Notes: generated from the letters alone by a model not told the origin. Counted from the first letter of the stretch, positions 33,025 to 42,797 are shown. The stretch is DNA of 64,000 nt from Flavobacterium geliluteum (GCF_017948595.1 NZ_JAGFBV010000013.1:1-64000), one strand, 5' to 3'. Made by a program: numbers and translations.

Positions 33025-34830
33025 ATGGCAGATACAATCGAAAAAAACGTAACCCGTGGTGGTCAGTTTTTAGTTAAAGAAACAAAGTGCGAAGATATCT
33101 TTACACCAGAAGATTTTTCGGAAGAGCAACTAATGATGCGTGACTCTGTAAAAGAGTTCGTTGACAAAGAATTATGGGCGCACAAAGATCGTTTTGAAAA
33201 GAAAGATTATGCGTATACAGAATCATCTATGCGTAAAGCGGGTGAATTAGGACTTTTGGGAGTTGCAGTTCCTGAAGAATACGGCGGATTAGGAATGGGA
33301 TTCGTATCTACAATGTTAGTTTGCGATTACATTTCTGGTGCAACAGGTTCTTTCTCAACTGCTTTTGGAGCACATACCGGAATTGGTACTATGCCAATTA
33401 CCCTTTATGGTTCTGAAGAGCAAAAGAAAAAATACGTTCCTAAATTGGCTTCTGGCGAATGGTTTGGAGCATATTGCTTGACTGAGCCAGGTGCAGGATC
33501 TGATGCCAACTCTGGAAAAACAAAAGCGGTTCTGTCTGAAGACGGAACGCATTACAAAATTACAGGTCAAAAAATGTGGATTTCGAATGCAGGTTTTTGT
33601 AGCCTTTTCATCGTTTTTGCCCGTATTGGTGATGATAAAAACATTACAGGTTTTATTGTGGAAAACGATCCATCAAACGGAATTTCTATGAATGAAGAAG
33701 AGCATAAATTAGGAATCCGTGCTTCTTCTACACGTCAGGTTTTCTTTAATGATACTAAAGTTCCTGTAGAAAACATGTTGTCTGAAAGAGGAAACGGTTT
33801 CAAAATTGCAATGAATGCTTTGAACGTTGGTCGTATCAAATTGGCTGCCGCTTGTCTGGACGCACAACGTAGAGTAACTTCAGGAGCAGTAAAATATTCA
33901 AACGAAAGAATTCAATTTAATACAGCAATTTCAAGTTTTGGTGCTATTCGTTCAAAATTAGCCGAAATGGCAACAAACTGTTACGCAGGTGAAAGTGCCT
34001 CTTACAGAGCTGCAAAAGATATCGAAGACAGAATTGCTGCTCGTGAAGCAGAAGGATCTACACATCAGGAAGCTGAATTAAAAGGTGTTGAAGAATATGC
34101 TATCGAATGTTCTATTTTGAAAGTAGCCGTTTCTGAAGATGTTCAGAACTGTGCCGATGAAGGAATTCAGGTTTTTGGCGGAATGGGCTTCTCTGAAGAT
34201 ACTCCGATGGAAAGTGCCTGGAGAGATGCTCGTATCGCTCGTATCTACGAAGGAACAAACGAAATCAACAGAATGCTTTCTGTAGGAATGCTGATCAAAA
34301 AAGCAATGAAAGGTCATGTTGATCTACTAGGACCAGCTATGAAAGTTCAGGAAGAATTGATGGGAATTCCTTCTTTTGACACTCCGGATTTCTCTGAATT
34401 ATTTGCTGAAGAAAAAGGAATACTTGCTAATCTGAAAAAAGTTTTCTTGATGGTTGCCGGAAGTGCTGTGCAAAAATACGGACCAGATTTAGATTCTCAC
34501 CAACAGTTATTAATGGCTGCTTCAGACATCTTGATCGAAATCTATATGGCTGAAAGTACTATTTTAAGAACCGAGAAATTGGCCAAAAAAGAAGGTGAAG
34601 CTAAAGTACAAGAGCAAATTGCTATGGCAAAATTATACTTATACAAAGCTGTAGATATCGTAAACTCTAAAGGAAAAGAAGGAATTATTTCTTTTGCCGA
34701 AGGTGACGAGCAACGTATGATGCTAATGGGATTAAAACGTTTTACAAAATACACAAACAATCCAAATGTTGTAGCTTTAAGAGAGGTTATTACATCTAAA
34801 TTAGTGGCAGAAAACGAATACTGCTTCTAA
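33025..34830 (+). CDS. Acyl-CoA dehydrogenase
   Basis: A 601-residue flavoenzyme that introduces the first double bond of beta-oxidation. N-terminal helical domain (FSEEQLMMRDSVKEFVDKE), the ACAD signature WFGAYCLTEPGAGSDANS, then GQKMWISNAGF in the middle domain, and a C-terminal helical domain with IQVFGGMGFSEDTPMESAWR and the RIYEGTNEINRM motif. The extra C-terminal 150 residues are as in the larger Bacteroidota/VLCAD-like members. It is the last gene of the operon and is followed by a strong terminator. The acyl chain length used is not readable. Confidence 0.93.
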   Translation: MADTIEKNVTRGGQFLVKETKCEDIFTPEDFSEEQLMMRDSVKEFVDKELWAHKDRFEKKDYAYTESSMRKAGELGLLGVAVPEEYGGLGMGFVSTMLVCDYISGATGSFSTAFGAHTGIGTMPITLYGSEEQKKKYVPKLASGEWFGAYCLTEPGAGSDANSGKTKAVLSEDGTHYKITGQKMWISNAGFCSLFIVFARIGDDKNITGFIVENDPSNGISMNEEEHKLGIRASSTRQVFFNDTKVPVENMLSERGNGFKIAMNALNVGRIKLAAACLDAQRRVTSGAVKYSNERIQFNTAISSFGAIRSKLAEMATNCYAGESASYRAAKDIEDRIAAREAEGSTHQEAELKGVEEYAIECSILKVAVSEDVQNCADEGIQVFGGMGFSEDTPMESAWRDARIARIYEGTNEINRMLSVGMLIKKAMKGHVDLLGPAMKVQEELMGIPSFDTPDFSELFAEEKGILANLKKVFLMVAGSAVQKYGPDLDSHQQLLMAASDILIEIYMAESTILRTEKLAKKEGEAKVQEQIAMAKLYLYKAVDIVNSKGKEGIISFAEGDEQRMMLMGLKRFTKYTNNPNVVALREVITSKLVAENEYCF

Positions 34831-34863
34831 TATAAAAATAGTTTTTAGCTTTTAATTTTGTTT

Positions 34864-34902
34864 AAACCCGCACTTGTCCGAAACAGTGCGGGTTTATTTT
34901 TT
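34864..34902 (+). terminator. Terminator of the beta-oxidation operon
   Basis: Perfect 11-bp hairpin AAACCCGCACT / AGTGCGGGTTT with a 10-nt loop and a T-rich tail. Confidence 0.88.
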
Positions 34903-35143
34903 GCCAATATAAGCTGTAAAAATTCATTTAAAAAAATACTGACTTTTTACCTAATATACGTTTGGTTATTTTTTATTTCAACCTTTACTTTTATAAAATT
35001 TCGTTTACAACACGCTACATATATTCTCTTAGATAATATCATTTCATAAATCTTTATTAAAATTGATTTTCTGTTGCATATTCTATAGTAAATTTTCACT
35101 TCTAATGTTTTATCTTTAGCATTTCAAAAACTAAAAGCTTAAA
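34903..35143. other. Non-coding AT-rich spacer before the GH18 gene
   Basis: An open frame across the terminator (34858-35049) is T-rich and has no family resemblance, so I do not call it. Nothing else is apparent. Confidence 0.5.
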
Positions 35144-36238
35144 ATGAAACAAATTCACCTACTCGCCTTCTTTTTATTGTGTTTGTATACCACAAATACT
35201 TTTGCACAAAAAAACAAAAAACTGGACATTATCGCCTATTATACGGGTGATGACAAACTCATTAATGATTATGAGGTTTCTCAAATTGATCAAATCATTT
35301 TTAGTTTCTGTCATTTAAAAGAAGGGAAATTAAATGTAGATTCTGCCAAAGATTCAACAACTATACAAGATTTGGTTGCCCTAAAAGCGAAAAATCCACA
35401 ACTAAAAATTGTACTTTCTCTTGGAGGTTGGGGTGGTTGCGAGCCTTGCTCTGCCGCTTTTTCTACAGCAGAAGGAAGATTGACTTTTGCAAAATCTGTA
35501 AAACAAGTAAGTGATTATTTTAAAGTAGATGGGCTGGACCTCGACTGGGAATATCCAACGATAGAAGGACTTCCGGGACATTTATACCAAGCAGTTGATA
35601 AAACCAACTTTACTGAGTTAATAAAAATTTTACGCTCTACACTAGGTAAAAAATACGAGCTAAGTTTTGCAGCGGGAGGTTTTCAAAAATATTTAGATGA
35701 ATCTGTCGAGTGGAAAAAAATAATGCCTTTGGTCAATCGTGTCAATATTATGAGTTATGATTTAGTAAATGGATATTCAAAAGTTACGGGACATCATACG
35801 CCATTATTTAGTACGAATACAAAGGAAGAGTCGGTTGATAAAGCCGTTTCCTATTTATTAAAATTAGGTATTCCTTCTGAAAAATTAGTTATTGGAGGTG
35901 CTTTTTACACAAGAACTTGGAAAAATGTTGCCAATATAAACAACGGTTTATACCAAGCAGGAGAACATGTTGAAGGTGTAAATTATAAAAATTTTGCCAC
36001 TACCTATACCGAACCAAATGGCTGGAAATATTTTTGGGATGACAAAGCTAAAGCACCATATTGGTATAATGAAAGTACCAAAACATTTGCAACCGGAGAT
36101 AATATTCGTTCTGTGAAAGCAAAAACAGAATATGCAAAAACTAAAAAATTAGGTGGAATTATGTTTTGGGAACTCACATTAGATGTTACGCAAAATGGCT
36201 TACTAAATGCTATTTACGAAGTAAAAAAACAGAATTAA
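35144..36238 (+). CDS. Secreted glycoside hydrolase family 18 protein (chitinase-like)
   Basis: 364 residues. Signal peptide about 1-22 (LLAFFLLCLYTTNTFAQ). GH18 TIM barrel: strand 3 motif LSLGGWGGC (91-99) and catalytic strand 4 motif DGLDLDWEYP with acid Glu136 (DxxDxDxE). The later MSYDLVNGY and GGIMFWELTLD motifs close the substrate pocket. All catalytic residues are present, so it should hydrolyse chitin or peptidoglycan-type GlcNAc polymers. No Por sorting tag is seen at the C-terminus, so it is periplasmic or surface-attached in some other way. Confidence 0.9.
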   Translation: MKQIHLLAFFLLCLYTTNTFAQKNKKLDIIAYYTGDDKLINDYEVSQIDQIIFSFCHLKEGKLNVDSAKDSTTIQDLVALKAKNPQLKIVLSLGGWGGCEPCSAAFSTAEGRLTFAKSVKQVSDYFKVDGLDLDWEYPTIEGLPGHLYQAVDKTNFTELIKILRSTLGKKYELSFAAGGFQKYLDESVEWKKIMPLVNRVNIMSYDLVNGYSKVTGHHTPLFSTNTKEESVDKAVSYLLKLGIPSEKLVIGGAFYTRTWKNVANINNGLYQAGEHVEGVNYKNFATTYTEPNGWKYFWDDKAKAPYWYNESTKTFATGDNIRSVKAKTEYAKTKKLGGIMFWELTLDVTQNGLLNAIYEVKKQN

Positions 36239-36245
36239 AAAATTC

Positions 36246-36292
36246 AAAAAACAGAAAGTGCAGTTGTTTTAATTGCTCTTTCTGTTTTTAAT
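36246..36292 (+). terminator. Terminator after the GH18 gene
   Basis: Hairpin AAAAACAGAAAG / CTTTCTGTTTTT with a 19-nt loop, usable in both directions between convergent genes. Confidence 0.65.
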
Positions 36293-36321
36293 AATTTAAC
36301 TTTCGATAATTAAATTGCTTA

Positions 36322-36843
36322 TTATTTTAATTCATTTGCCTTGGATGCTCTAATGTTTCCATCGTAAGAAATAGGAGCTCTTTTATTACTATTGATAGAG
36401 ACTGTGGTTCCTCCTTCAAAATAAATCATTAAAAAAATAGTGTAAACATCTTCTTTTCCTTTTACCGTAGCTTTGAGTTCGTAATGTTTTTTCTTCTTTT
36501 CAATTTTTAAATTCTCAGGTTTTCCTTCAAATTTAATTCCGCCATCATTAGAACCATATCCTACATTAAAAGCACGTCCAAAAAAGGGTAAATCACACTC
36601 GATTTTATCCTCTGTAAACTTCAAAAAATAAGTATTGAAGTCAATTATGATAGTTCGAAAACCTTGTGGCAAAACTCTCTCTGCATCAAAAACAAAATTT
36701 TTATTTTCGATTAATGCTTCAATTTCCTTTTCTTTTTTTAGCTTCTCTTGTGCTTTCAATTCTTTTTTAGTCATTTTTTGCGCATGAACCTGAGTATTCA
36801 AAAAACAAACTAATAGTAGTAAAATTGATATTTTAGATTTCAT
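36322..36843 (-). CDS. DUF4251 domain-containing secreted protein
   Basis: 173 residues from the ATG at 36843; two codons upstream there is only a TTG. Signal peptide MKSKISILLLLVCFLNTQVHA, a Lys/Glu-rich helix, then the DUF4251 fold with FVFDAERVLPQG, FLKFTEDKIECDLPFFGRAF, KFEGKPENL and the final TVSINSNKRAPISYDG. The family is common in Bacteroidetes periplasm and has no known function. It lies close to another exported gene on the same strand (36891-37328). Confidence 0.85.
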   Translation of the reverse strand: MKSKISILLLLVCFLNTQVHAQKMTKKELKAQEKLKKEKEIEALIENKNFVFDAERVLPQGFRTIIIDFNTYFLKFTEDKIECDLPFFGRAFNVGYGSNDGGIKFEGKPENLKIEKKKKHYELKATVKGKEDVYTIFLMIYFEGGTTVSINSNKRAPISYDGNIRASKANELK

Positions 36844-36890
36844 AAACAAAAATTTAAAAGTTCTACATCTATAATTTAAAGAAGCGATAT

Positions 36891-37328
36891 TTACTTTTTC
36901 TCAAATCGCATCATAGCAATATCACCAGAAATAAAAGTTAACGTTTTACCATCCGCAGAAATATCGTAACTGGTAATTTTTTGCAAGGTACTCATAAAAA
37001 CCTCTTCACCCTGAACATCCATACACATCATTTTGGTACTTGCCATCGGCTGATCGCCAAAGTTTACTTTATTGCCCTCTACCTTAAGTTTTCCTGTATA
37101 CGAGTTACACCCATTATTACCTGAAACCAGATTTTCCTTTACATTAAAATTAATCGTCGGCTTTTTATTTGGGTATAAACCATCAAAAGCGATTCTTGGT
37201 CCAGATATATAATTGAGTTTCCAACTTCCGTCCAGCTGTACAGCTGCATCATTTTTTTTACATTTAAAAACATTGCAGGAAGCTAAAACAACTCCAAAAA
37301 AAACTAATAACAAAACTTTCTTTATCAT
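36891..37328 (-). CDS. META domain lipoprotein (HslJ-like)
   Basis: 145 residues. Lipobox LASC with acylated Cys at about residue 18. The META/HslJ domain follows: LDGSWKLNYISG at the start, NNGCNSYTGKLKVEGNKVNF with the conserved NGCN, MASTKMMCMD and a final MMRFEKK. E. coli HslJ is a heat-shock-induced outer-membrane lipoprotein linked to novobiocin resistance. Here a periplasmic stress role is only presumed. It is 41 nt upstream of the DUF4251 gene on the same strand and may be co-transcribed. Confidence 0.87.
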   Translation of the reverse strand: MIKKVLLLVFFGVVLASCNVFKCKKNDAAVQLDGSWKLNYISGPRIAFDGLYPNKKPTINFNVKENLVSGNNGCNSYTGKLKVEGNKVNFGDQPMASTKMMCMDVQGEEVFMSTLQKITSYDISADGKTLTFISGDIAMMRFEKK

Positions 37329-37525
37329 GGCATAAGTAATTAAATTAAAAAAAACGACAAACTCATTTTTAAGCTATGTACTAATTTACGCATAAATATG
37401 TGGTTTTATCTCAAAGTAATCATAAATTACAAACGATAGTTTCAGATTTATTTAACTTCTGTAGGCAAAGTATTTCCTCATTTTAGACTAAATTTACTTA
37501 ATATTTAATTTTAAAAGTCTCAAAA

Positions 37526-38053
37526 ATGAAAAAGATCCTTATTTCTTTAGCTATAATTACTGCAATATTTATTGGTTGTAAGACCAGTACAAAATCAGCA
37601 GATACAAAAAACCTGACTATCACACTCGAGCCAAAAAGCAATAGTACAGTAACGGGTACAGCCACTTTTACAGAAAAAAACGGAAAAGTAACTTTTGTAG
37701 CCAAAATGGCTGGTTTAGAACCGGGTGTTCATGCAATACACATTCACGAAAAATCTGATTGTACTGCTGCAGACGGAAGTTCTGCGGGAGGACACTGGAA
37801 TCCAACCTTTAAAAAACATGGAAAATGGGGAGTTGGAGAATATCACAAAGGCGATATTGGTAACTTTACAGCTGATGCAAAAGGTAACGGAACCATTACC
37901 ATGACCACAGACGAATGGTCTATTGGCGGGGATGACGAAACCAAAAACATTTTAGGAAAAGGTTTGATTGTACATCAGGGAGCAGATGATTTTACCTCGC
38001 AACCAGCAGGTAATGCTGGCGCAAGAGTTGCTTGTTCGGGCATTATTAAATAA
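37526..38053 (+). CDS. sodC: Copper/zinc superoxide dismutase-like lipoprotein
   Basis: 175 residues. Lipobox IFIGC gives acylated Cys17. SodC fold: GVHAIHIHEKSDC with two copper-ligand His residues, GGHWNPTFKKHG with bridging and zinc-site His, YHKGDIGNFTAD (zinc His and Asp), and GKGLIVHQGADDF with the fourth copper His. The two disulfide cysteines (SDC and ARVACSG) are present, so the enzyme appears complete. It would remove superoxide in the periplasm. It stands alone with its own promoter region. Confidence 0.92.
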   Translation: MKKILISLAIITAIFIGCKTSTKSADTKNLTITLEPKSNSTVTGTATFTEKNGKVTFVAKMAGLEPGVHAIHIHEKSDCTAADGSSAGGHWNPTFKKHGKWGVGEYHKGDIGNFTADAKGNGTITMTTDEWSIGGDDETKNILGKGLIVHQGADDFTSQPAGNAGARVACSGIIK

Positions 38054-38076
38054 TTTTTTAATAGAAAATCTCTTTT

Positions 38077-38646
38077 GTGGAATATCCAGAGCCTCTATAT
38101 TTTAAAAATGCAGATGAATGGCGAGAATGGTTGCATGAGAACCATGCGAGTTCAAAAGGTATTCATTTAATTTTTTATAAAGTGAGTAGCACCAGCGAAA
38201 GCATGCGCTGGGAAGAAGCCGTTCAGGTAGCCCTTTGCTATGGATGGATCGACTCTACTGTTCGTAAAATAGACGAAGACTGCCGAAAACAATTTTTTTC
38301 GCCCAGAAAAGACAAAAGTGTTTGGAGTAAACTGAACAAAACTTATATTGAGAAACTGATAGAGAACGATTTGATGCATCAAAGTGGTTTGGCAAAAATT
38401 GCGGTCGCCAAACAAAATGGTTCCTGGAATTCGCTGGATGCAGTTGAGGAGTTGCTATTGCCGGAAGATCTTCAATTAGCTTTTGAAGCTAATAAAATAG
38501 CCTTTGATAATTATCTGAATTTTAGTAAAACATACAGAAAAAGTTATTTGTACTGGCTCAATCAGGCTAAAAGAATGGATACCCGAAATAATAGAATTGC
38601 AGAAATTATTGCCCTTTGTGCGCAAAATAAAAAAGCAAGAGATTAA
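38077..38646 (+). CDS. YdeI/OmpD-associated family protein
   Basis: 189 residues starting at GTG (38077), the first start after the preceding stop and the one that keeps the family N-terminus (EPLYFKNADEWREWLHENH). Family motifs: WEEAVQVALCYGWIDS, CRKQFFSPRKDKSVWSKLN and FNSFSKTYRKSYLYW-like FLNFSKTYRKSY. The family has been linked to bacteriocin or peptide protection, but the biochemical role is unknown. It begins 24 nt after sodC and may be read through from it. Confidence 0.85.
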   Translation: MEYPEPLYFKNADEWREWLHENHASSKGIHLIFYKVSSTSESMRWEEAVQVALCYGWIDSTVRKIDEDCRKQFFSPRKDKSVWSKLNKTYIEKLIENDLMHQSGLAKIAVAKQNGSWNSLDAVEELLLPEDLQLAFEANKIAFDNYLNFSKTYRKSYLYWLNQAKRMDTRNNRIAEIIALCAQNKKARD

Positions 38647-38685
38647 TTTTTAGATCTGATAAAAATCTCATTGAATACTTAAAAT

Positions 38686-38721
38686 AATAACCACTATTTT
38701 TAACAAAAATCAGTGGTTATT
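38686..38721 (+). terminator. Terminator-like hairpin after the YdeI-like gene
   Basis: AATAACCACT / AGTGGTTATT with an AT-rich loop and a weak T tail. Confidence 0.55.
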
Positions 38722-38782
38722 TAATTTTAAATCAATTTTAAAACCAGAAAAAGATATAGCTTTGTAACCTCAAATAAATGTA

Positions 38783-39985
38783 ATGATTAACCCATCGGCT
38801 CCAGGTTGGATAGATAAATTTTTTAGCGAACAAAAGATTTCAGAATTGATTCCTTTTGAGACTGCTGACACCTTCTATGATAAAGTAAGAGAAACTGGTT
38901 TTATCTACGGTCATATCATTGGTATAGACTCTCAGGTACCAATTACAATAAAAGGGTGGTTTAAAACCGAAATCTCAAAAGCAGCTTTATTAAATACTCT
39001 TTATGGTGTCTTTTGCTTAGAAAAAAGAAATTCTGAGCCGAATAACTTTATTAGCGAAGTTTTAAAATTTTATAAAGAAATGAGTCCGGAAGGTTTTAAT
39101 TTATTTAAAATTTTGCTTCCAAAAGATACCCCTTCCCTTTCTTTAGAAAATGTAATTGACCAAAGAGTTCAAACAAACGATAGTATCATTAGTAAAAACT
39201 TTTCTCATTTGGTTACCAATGCCTTGTTATTTATTGATGTTTTAGCTTTTAGACATTATCTGGAACACGGTGTTATTCAGGAAAAATATTTAAAAAGGAT
39301 TGAAGAAACAGTTCTTGGCGTTGTAGGTTTGGCTTTAAGAACGAAAACCGTCAAATCGCAATATGATGATTTACTGATCAAACTTTTTGAAGCCTCAATT
39401 CGCTATTCAAAATTTTCAAAAGTAACGGTTGATACACTAGAAACCTTAGAATTAGAATATTTCGGAAATAAATTGGAACAATATTATTTAATCGATATGG
39501 CTGGGATGGCCTTATGGAGCGATGGAATTGTAGAAAATGAAGAAGCATACTTTTTGTATTCTTTGGGTTCAAAACTTTCGGTTCCAGATGAATTTGTGAC
39601 CAAAAGCATCACAACAACCAACCATTTTATCACTACCCATAAAAAGAAGATTCCTTATTTTAATTACTCGAATCCTGTAAAACATTTTTACGATCAGATG
39701 ACGCACAGTGTTGTAAAACTAATAACAAGAAATAAAAACAGACTAATAAAAGAGATTGTACAAAGTAAAGAATTGATGATTTTACTGGCCCATTCTACAC
39801 ATCGCGATCTTGATGCTAAAGAAAAGAAAAAAGTTAAAAAGCAAATTTTGGATATCTGCAAAACGATCCCGTCATTGACCATATTTTTACTTCCAGGCGG
39901 AGGATTATTATTACCGATATTAATCAAGTTTATCCCTACGATGCTACCCTCTGCATTCAACGAGAATTTAGACGAAAACGAATAA
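38783..39985 (+). CDS. LETM1-related protein
   Basis: 400 residues, no signal peptide. A TerB-like helical segment lies near 235-275 (DGIVENEEAYFLYSLG). The C-terminus has the LETM1-like ribosome-binding-type signature (KVKKQILDICKTIPSLTIFLLPGGGLLLPILIK, cited in parts: KQILDICKTIPSLTIFLLPG and GLLLPILIKFIP). Flavobacterial relatives are annotated as LETM1-related biofilm-associated proteins. The hydrophobic LLPGGGLLLPILIKF stretch may associate with membrane. The function is not established, and the gene is monocistronic. Confidence 0.82.
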   Translation: MINPSAPGWIDKFFSEQKISELIPFETADTFYDKVRETGFIYGHIIGIDSQVPITIKGWFKTEISKAALLNTLYGVFCLEKRNSEPNNFISEVLKFYKEMSPEGFNLFKILLPKDTPSLSLENVIDQRVQTNDSIISKNFSHLVTNALLFIDVLAFRHYLEHGVIQEKYLKRIEETVLGVVGLALRTKTVKSQYDDLLIKLFEASIRYSKFSKVTVDTLETLELEYFGNKLEQYYLIDMAGMALWSDGIVENEEAYFLYSLGSKLSVPDEFVTKSITTTNHFITTHKKKIPYFNYSNPVKHFYDQMTHSVVKLITRNKNRLIKEIVQSKELMILLAHSTHRDLDAKEKKKVKKQILDICKTIPSLTIFLLPGGGLLLPILIKFIPTMLPSAFNENLDENE

Positions 39986-39987
39986 AA

Positions 39988-40018
39988 AAAATCGCCCTTG
40001 TGAGGCGATTTTACTTTT
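39988..40018. terminator. Bidirectional terminator between LETM1-related and carbonic anhydrase genes
   Basis: Hairpin AAAATCGCC / GGCGATTTT with a 7-nt loop. There are T tracts on both strands between convergent genes. Confidence 0.85.
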
Positions 40019-40656
40019 TATAAATTATTCAATTGATAAACATCATCTAATTCATCATTCGAACTAATATTTACTTCTAAGTCGGTTACAAAGCCCGAAT
40101 TCAAACCGTAAACCCATCCGTGCAACATTAATTCCTGACCATTTTGCCAAGCTCCTTGCACAATAGATGTTTTGGCCAGATTGTATACTTGCTCTTTTGC
40201 ATTGATTTCTACAAAGGCATTAAAACGCTCCGTTTCATCTTCAATAGCATTCAAATATTTATCATGCAAACGGTACTCGTCTTTAATATGGCGAATCCAG
40301 TTGTCTATAATTCCCACTGACATATTGCCCATAGCAGCTTTTACACCACCACAACCATAATGGCCACATACAATTACGTGTTTAACTTTTAGAACGTTTA
40401 CAGCATAATCAAGAACGCTCAGCATATTCATGTCTGAATGCACAACCATGTTGGCAATGTTACGGTGAACAAAAACTTCTCCTGGTTTTGCACCAATAAT
40501 TTCGTTTGCAGGAACACGACTGTCAGAACAACCAATCCATAACAATGGCGGCGTTTGTCCTTTGGCTAAATCTGCAAAATAATTGGGATCTAATGCTAAT
40601 GATTTTTCTACCCACTCTTTATTGTTTTCTAATATTTGCTTATAAAAATCTTTCAT
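40018..40656 (-). CDS. can: Beta-carbonic anhydrase
   Basis: 212 residues. Zinc ligands Cys43 and Asp45 in LLWIGCSDSRVPANE, and His99/Cys102 in VIVCGHYGCGGVKAA. The dimer and substrate motif VFVHRNIANMV is present. It interconverts CO2 and bicarbonate in the cytoplasm. It lies downstream of, and in the same direction as, a SulP anion transporter, a frequent pairing for bicarbonate supply. The gap of 126 nt allows a separate promoter. Confidence 0.93.
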   Translation of the reverse strand: MKDFYKQILENNKEWVEKSLALDPNYFADLAKGQTPPLLWIGCSDSRVPANEIIGAKPGEVFVHRNIANMVVHSDMNMLSVLDYAVNVLKVKHVIVCGHYGCGGVKAAMGNMSVGIIDNWIRHIKDEYRLHDKYLNAIEDETERFNAFVEINAKEQVYNLAKTSIVQGAWQNGQELMLHGWVYGLNSGFVTDLEVNISSNDELDDVYQLNNL

Positions 40657-40782
40657 TTTTTTTTAATTTTTGGCTGGCATTTCTGTGTAATTAGGCTTAT
40701 CAAAAAGAACGTTGTAACAAAGTTACTTAAAATTTTAATATCTCCTATTACCCAGAAAAACCATTAATTTATTTAACCTCTT

Positions 40783-42432
40783 TTAAAAATCTTCTTTACT
40801 ATCTTTTTTTATTATTTGCCTTTTCGCTACATCATAATAATGCTCAATAGAGACGTGATTGTTTACTTCGGGCGTATTTTCTAATTTGTATGCCTTTTTA
40901 AATCCTTTTAATTTTACTTTGATGTTTTCATCAATAGCCCGAGTTTCTTTAAACTCACGAATCAAATCCAAGACATCATGCGCGATATATTCTGTATCAT
41001 GTGCATTGATGATTACTTTTGAATTTTGAGGAATCTCACTCAGCGTTTCTTTGATTGCTGCTTTATTCAAAAACGAAACCTCCTGTGCCAAATCGATATG
41101 AATGATATCTCCATCTTCATACTCTTCTTTTTTGAAACTGTAGGCTCTTTTTAGGTTACCTCTCAAAACAAAAATAACGCTAATCACAATTCCTAATGCA
41201 ACCCCTTTTAGCAAATCTGTCGCTACAACAAACACTAAAGTGGCAATAAATGGAATAAATTGATAAACTTTATCTTTTTTCCAAAAATGAATAACTGTAG
41301 AAGGCTTGGCTAATTTGTATCCAACCAAAATCAAAACAGTTGCCAAAGTTGCCAATGGAATTTTGTTTAGAATATTTGGAATCGCTAAAACACTTATCAT
41401 TAAGAGCACGCCATGAATAATTGTAGACATTTTAGATTTTGCCCCAGCACTATTATTTGCTGACGATCTTACTACAACCGATGTCATGGGTAAACCTCCT
41501 AATAATGAACTTAAAACATTTCCAATTCCTTGTGCTCTAAGCTCTACATTGGTATTGGTATATCGCTTTTGAATATCCATTCTATCTGCTGCCTCAATAC
41601 ATAATAACGTTTCAATAGATGCTACAACGGCAATTGTTACTCCGGTAATCCAAACTCTACCTTGGGTAACCGCAGTAAAATCAGGAAGAATCAGGATAGA
41701 TTTAAATTCATCAAAAGATTTTGGAACAGGTAAAGAAACCAGATGTTCTTTTGAAATAGCCAATGGACTTCCTGATGAAATAAAAATTTCATTTAAAACT
41801 ACTCCTGCCAAAACCGCTATTAATGCGCCCGGAACTAATTTTAATTTCTTTAAAAAAGAAACTTTATCCCAAGATATTAAAATAACAAAAGAAACTAGCG
41901 AAATGACAACTGCTCCCAACTGAACATGATTGATTGCATCGAAAAGGAACGAAAACGTATTGGTTCCGTCATGCTGAATAAAAGCCTGATCACCTTCAAA
42001 ATCTGCATCGTAACCAAAAGCGTGAGGCAATTGTTTTAAGATGATAATGATTCCGATACCGGCTAACATTCCTTCTATTACATTGGTCGGAAAATAATTT
42101 GAAATACTTCCTGCTTTTAAAAACCCTAACGCTAATTGAATTAGTCCTGCAATAAAAACAGACATCAAAAATACATCAAAAGCACCAAAACTTGTTATCG
42201 CAGTTAACACTATTGCTGTCAAACCAGCTGCAGGCCCGGAAACGCTAATGTGAGATTGACTCAAATAGCCCACGACTATACCACCAATAACACCAGAAAT
42301 AATACCTGAAAATAAAGGCGCTCCAGATGCCATTGCAATGCCCAAACACAATGGAAGGGCCACTAAGAAAACTACTAAACCTGAAGCAAAATCAGATTTG
42401 AGATTGGCAAAAAGATTGATTTTTTTTGTCAT
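40783..42432 (-). CDS. SulP-family anion transporter with STAS domain (probable bicarbonate transporter)
   Basis: A 549-residue inner-membrane carrier with about 12-14 hydrophobic segments starting at FASGLVVFLVALPLCLG. SulP signature: VSGPAAGLTAIVLTAI near 65-80. It has MTSVVVRSSANNSAGAKSKMS in the core. The cytoplasmic STAS-like domain (about 445-535) includes VSFLNKAAIKETLSEIPQN and AHDTEYIAHD. SulP members move sulfate, bicarbonate or organic anions. Adjacency to carbonic anhydrase points to bicarbonate, with uptake probably coupled to sodium; that specificity is inferred. Confidence 0.9.
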   Translation of the reverse strand: MTKKINLFANLKSDFASGLVVFLVALPLCLGIAMASGAPLFSGIISGVIGGIVVGYLSQSHISVSGPAAGLTAIVLTAITSFGAFDVFLMSVFIAGLIQLALGFLKAGSISNYFPTNVIEGMLAGIGIIIILKQLPHAFGYDADFEGDQAFIQHDGTNTFSFLFDAINHVQLGAVVISLVSFVILISWDKVSFLKKLKLVPGALIAVLAGVVLNEIFISSGSPLAISKEHLVSLPVPKSFDEFKSILILPDFTAVTQGRVWITGVTIAVVASIETLLCIEAADRMDIQKRYTNTNVELRAQGIGNVLSSLLGGLPMTSVVVRSSANNSAGAKSKMSTIIHGVLLMISVLAIPNILNKIPLATLATVLILVGYKLAKPSTVIHFWKKDKVYQFIPFIATLVFVVATDLLKGVALGIVISVIFVLRGNLKRAYSFKKEEYEDGDIIHIDLAQEVSFLNKAAIKETLSEIPQNSKVIINAHDTEYIAHDVLDLIREFKETRAIDENIKVKLKGFKKAYKLENTPEVNNHVSIEHYYDVAKRQIIKKDSKEDF

Positions 42433-42512
42433 AATACAATACTAAAAAATTATTCATAAAGGTACGAATCTATTTACACAAATATAGATTCGCGAAAAAA
42501 TAACGAGAAGTA

Positions 42513-42797
42513 TTATATCAAGTTGGGTGGTGGAGCAAATATGCTCGGAGAAATATTATCTAATTTTACAATATTTTCTGAAAGTATCAATTTTGATTCT
42601 GTAACGACAAAAAATATAAATTCATGCTCAAAAACAGGAGAATAAACAGCTGCTTTTAATTCTTTATGCGCCTTTTCTTCTTCAGAAAAACTAAAAAATA
42701 TTGACGTATCACTGCTTTTCTTGATCACCGTTACAATAGTAGGTGTAGACAAGAATGCAATAAATATAAATAAAAGTATCTGAGCAATTAATTTCAT
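42513..42797 (-). CDS. Small exported or membrane-anchored hypothetical protein
   Basis: 94 residues from the ATG at 42797, which begins a hydrophobic helix (MKLIAQILLFIFIAFLST). The longer frame adds eight residues before it. The remainder is polar with a conserved-looking FSFSEEEKAHKELKAAV segment and ends PPPNLI. I have no family name. It may be cleaved to a periplasmic peptide or remain as a single-pass membrane protein. It lies 80 nt upstream of the SulP gene on the same strand. Confidence 0.6.
   Translation of the reverse strand: MKLIAQILLFIFIAFLSTPTIVTVIKKSSDTSIFFSFSEEEKAHKELKAAVYSPVFEHEFIFFVVTESKLILSENIVKLDNISPSIFAPPPNLI

Noticed and set aside
34858-35049. 63-codon open frame after the acyl-CoA dehydrogenase gene
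   Set aside because: It runs through a clear terminator hairpin, has low-complexity Phe/Ile composition and no family resemblance.
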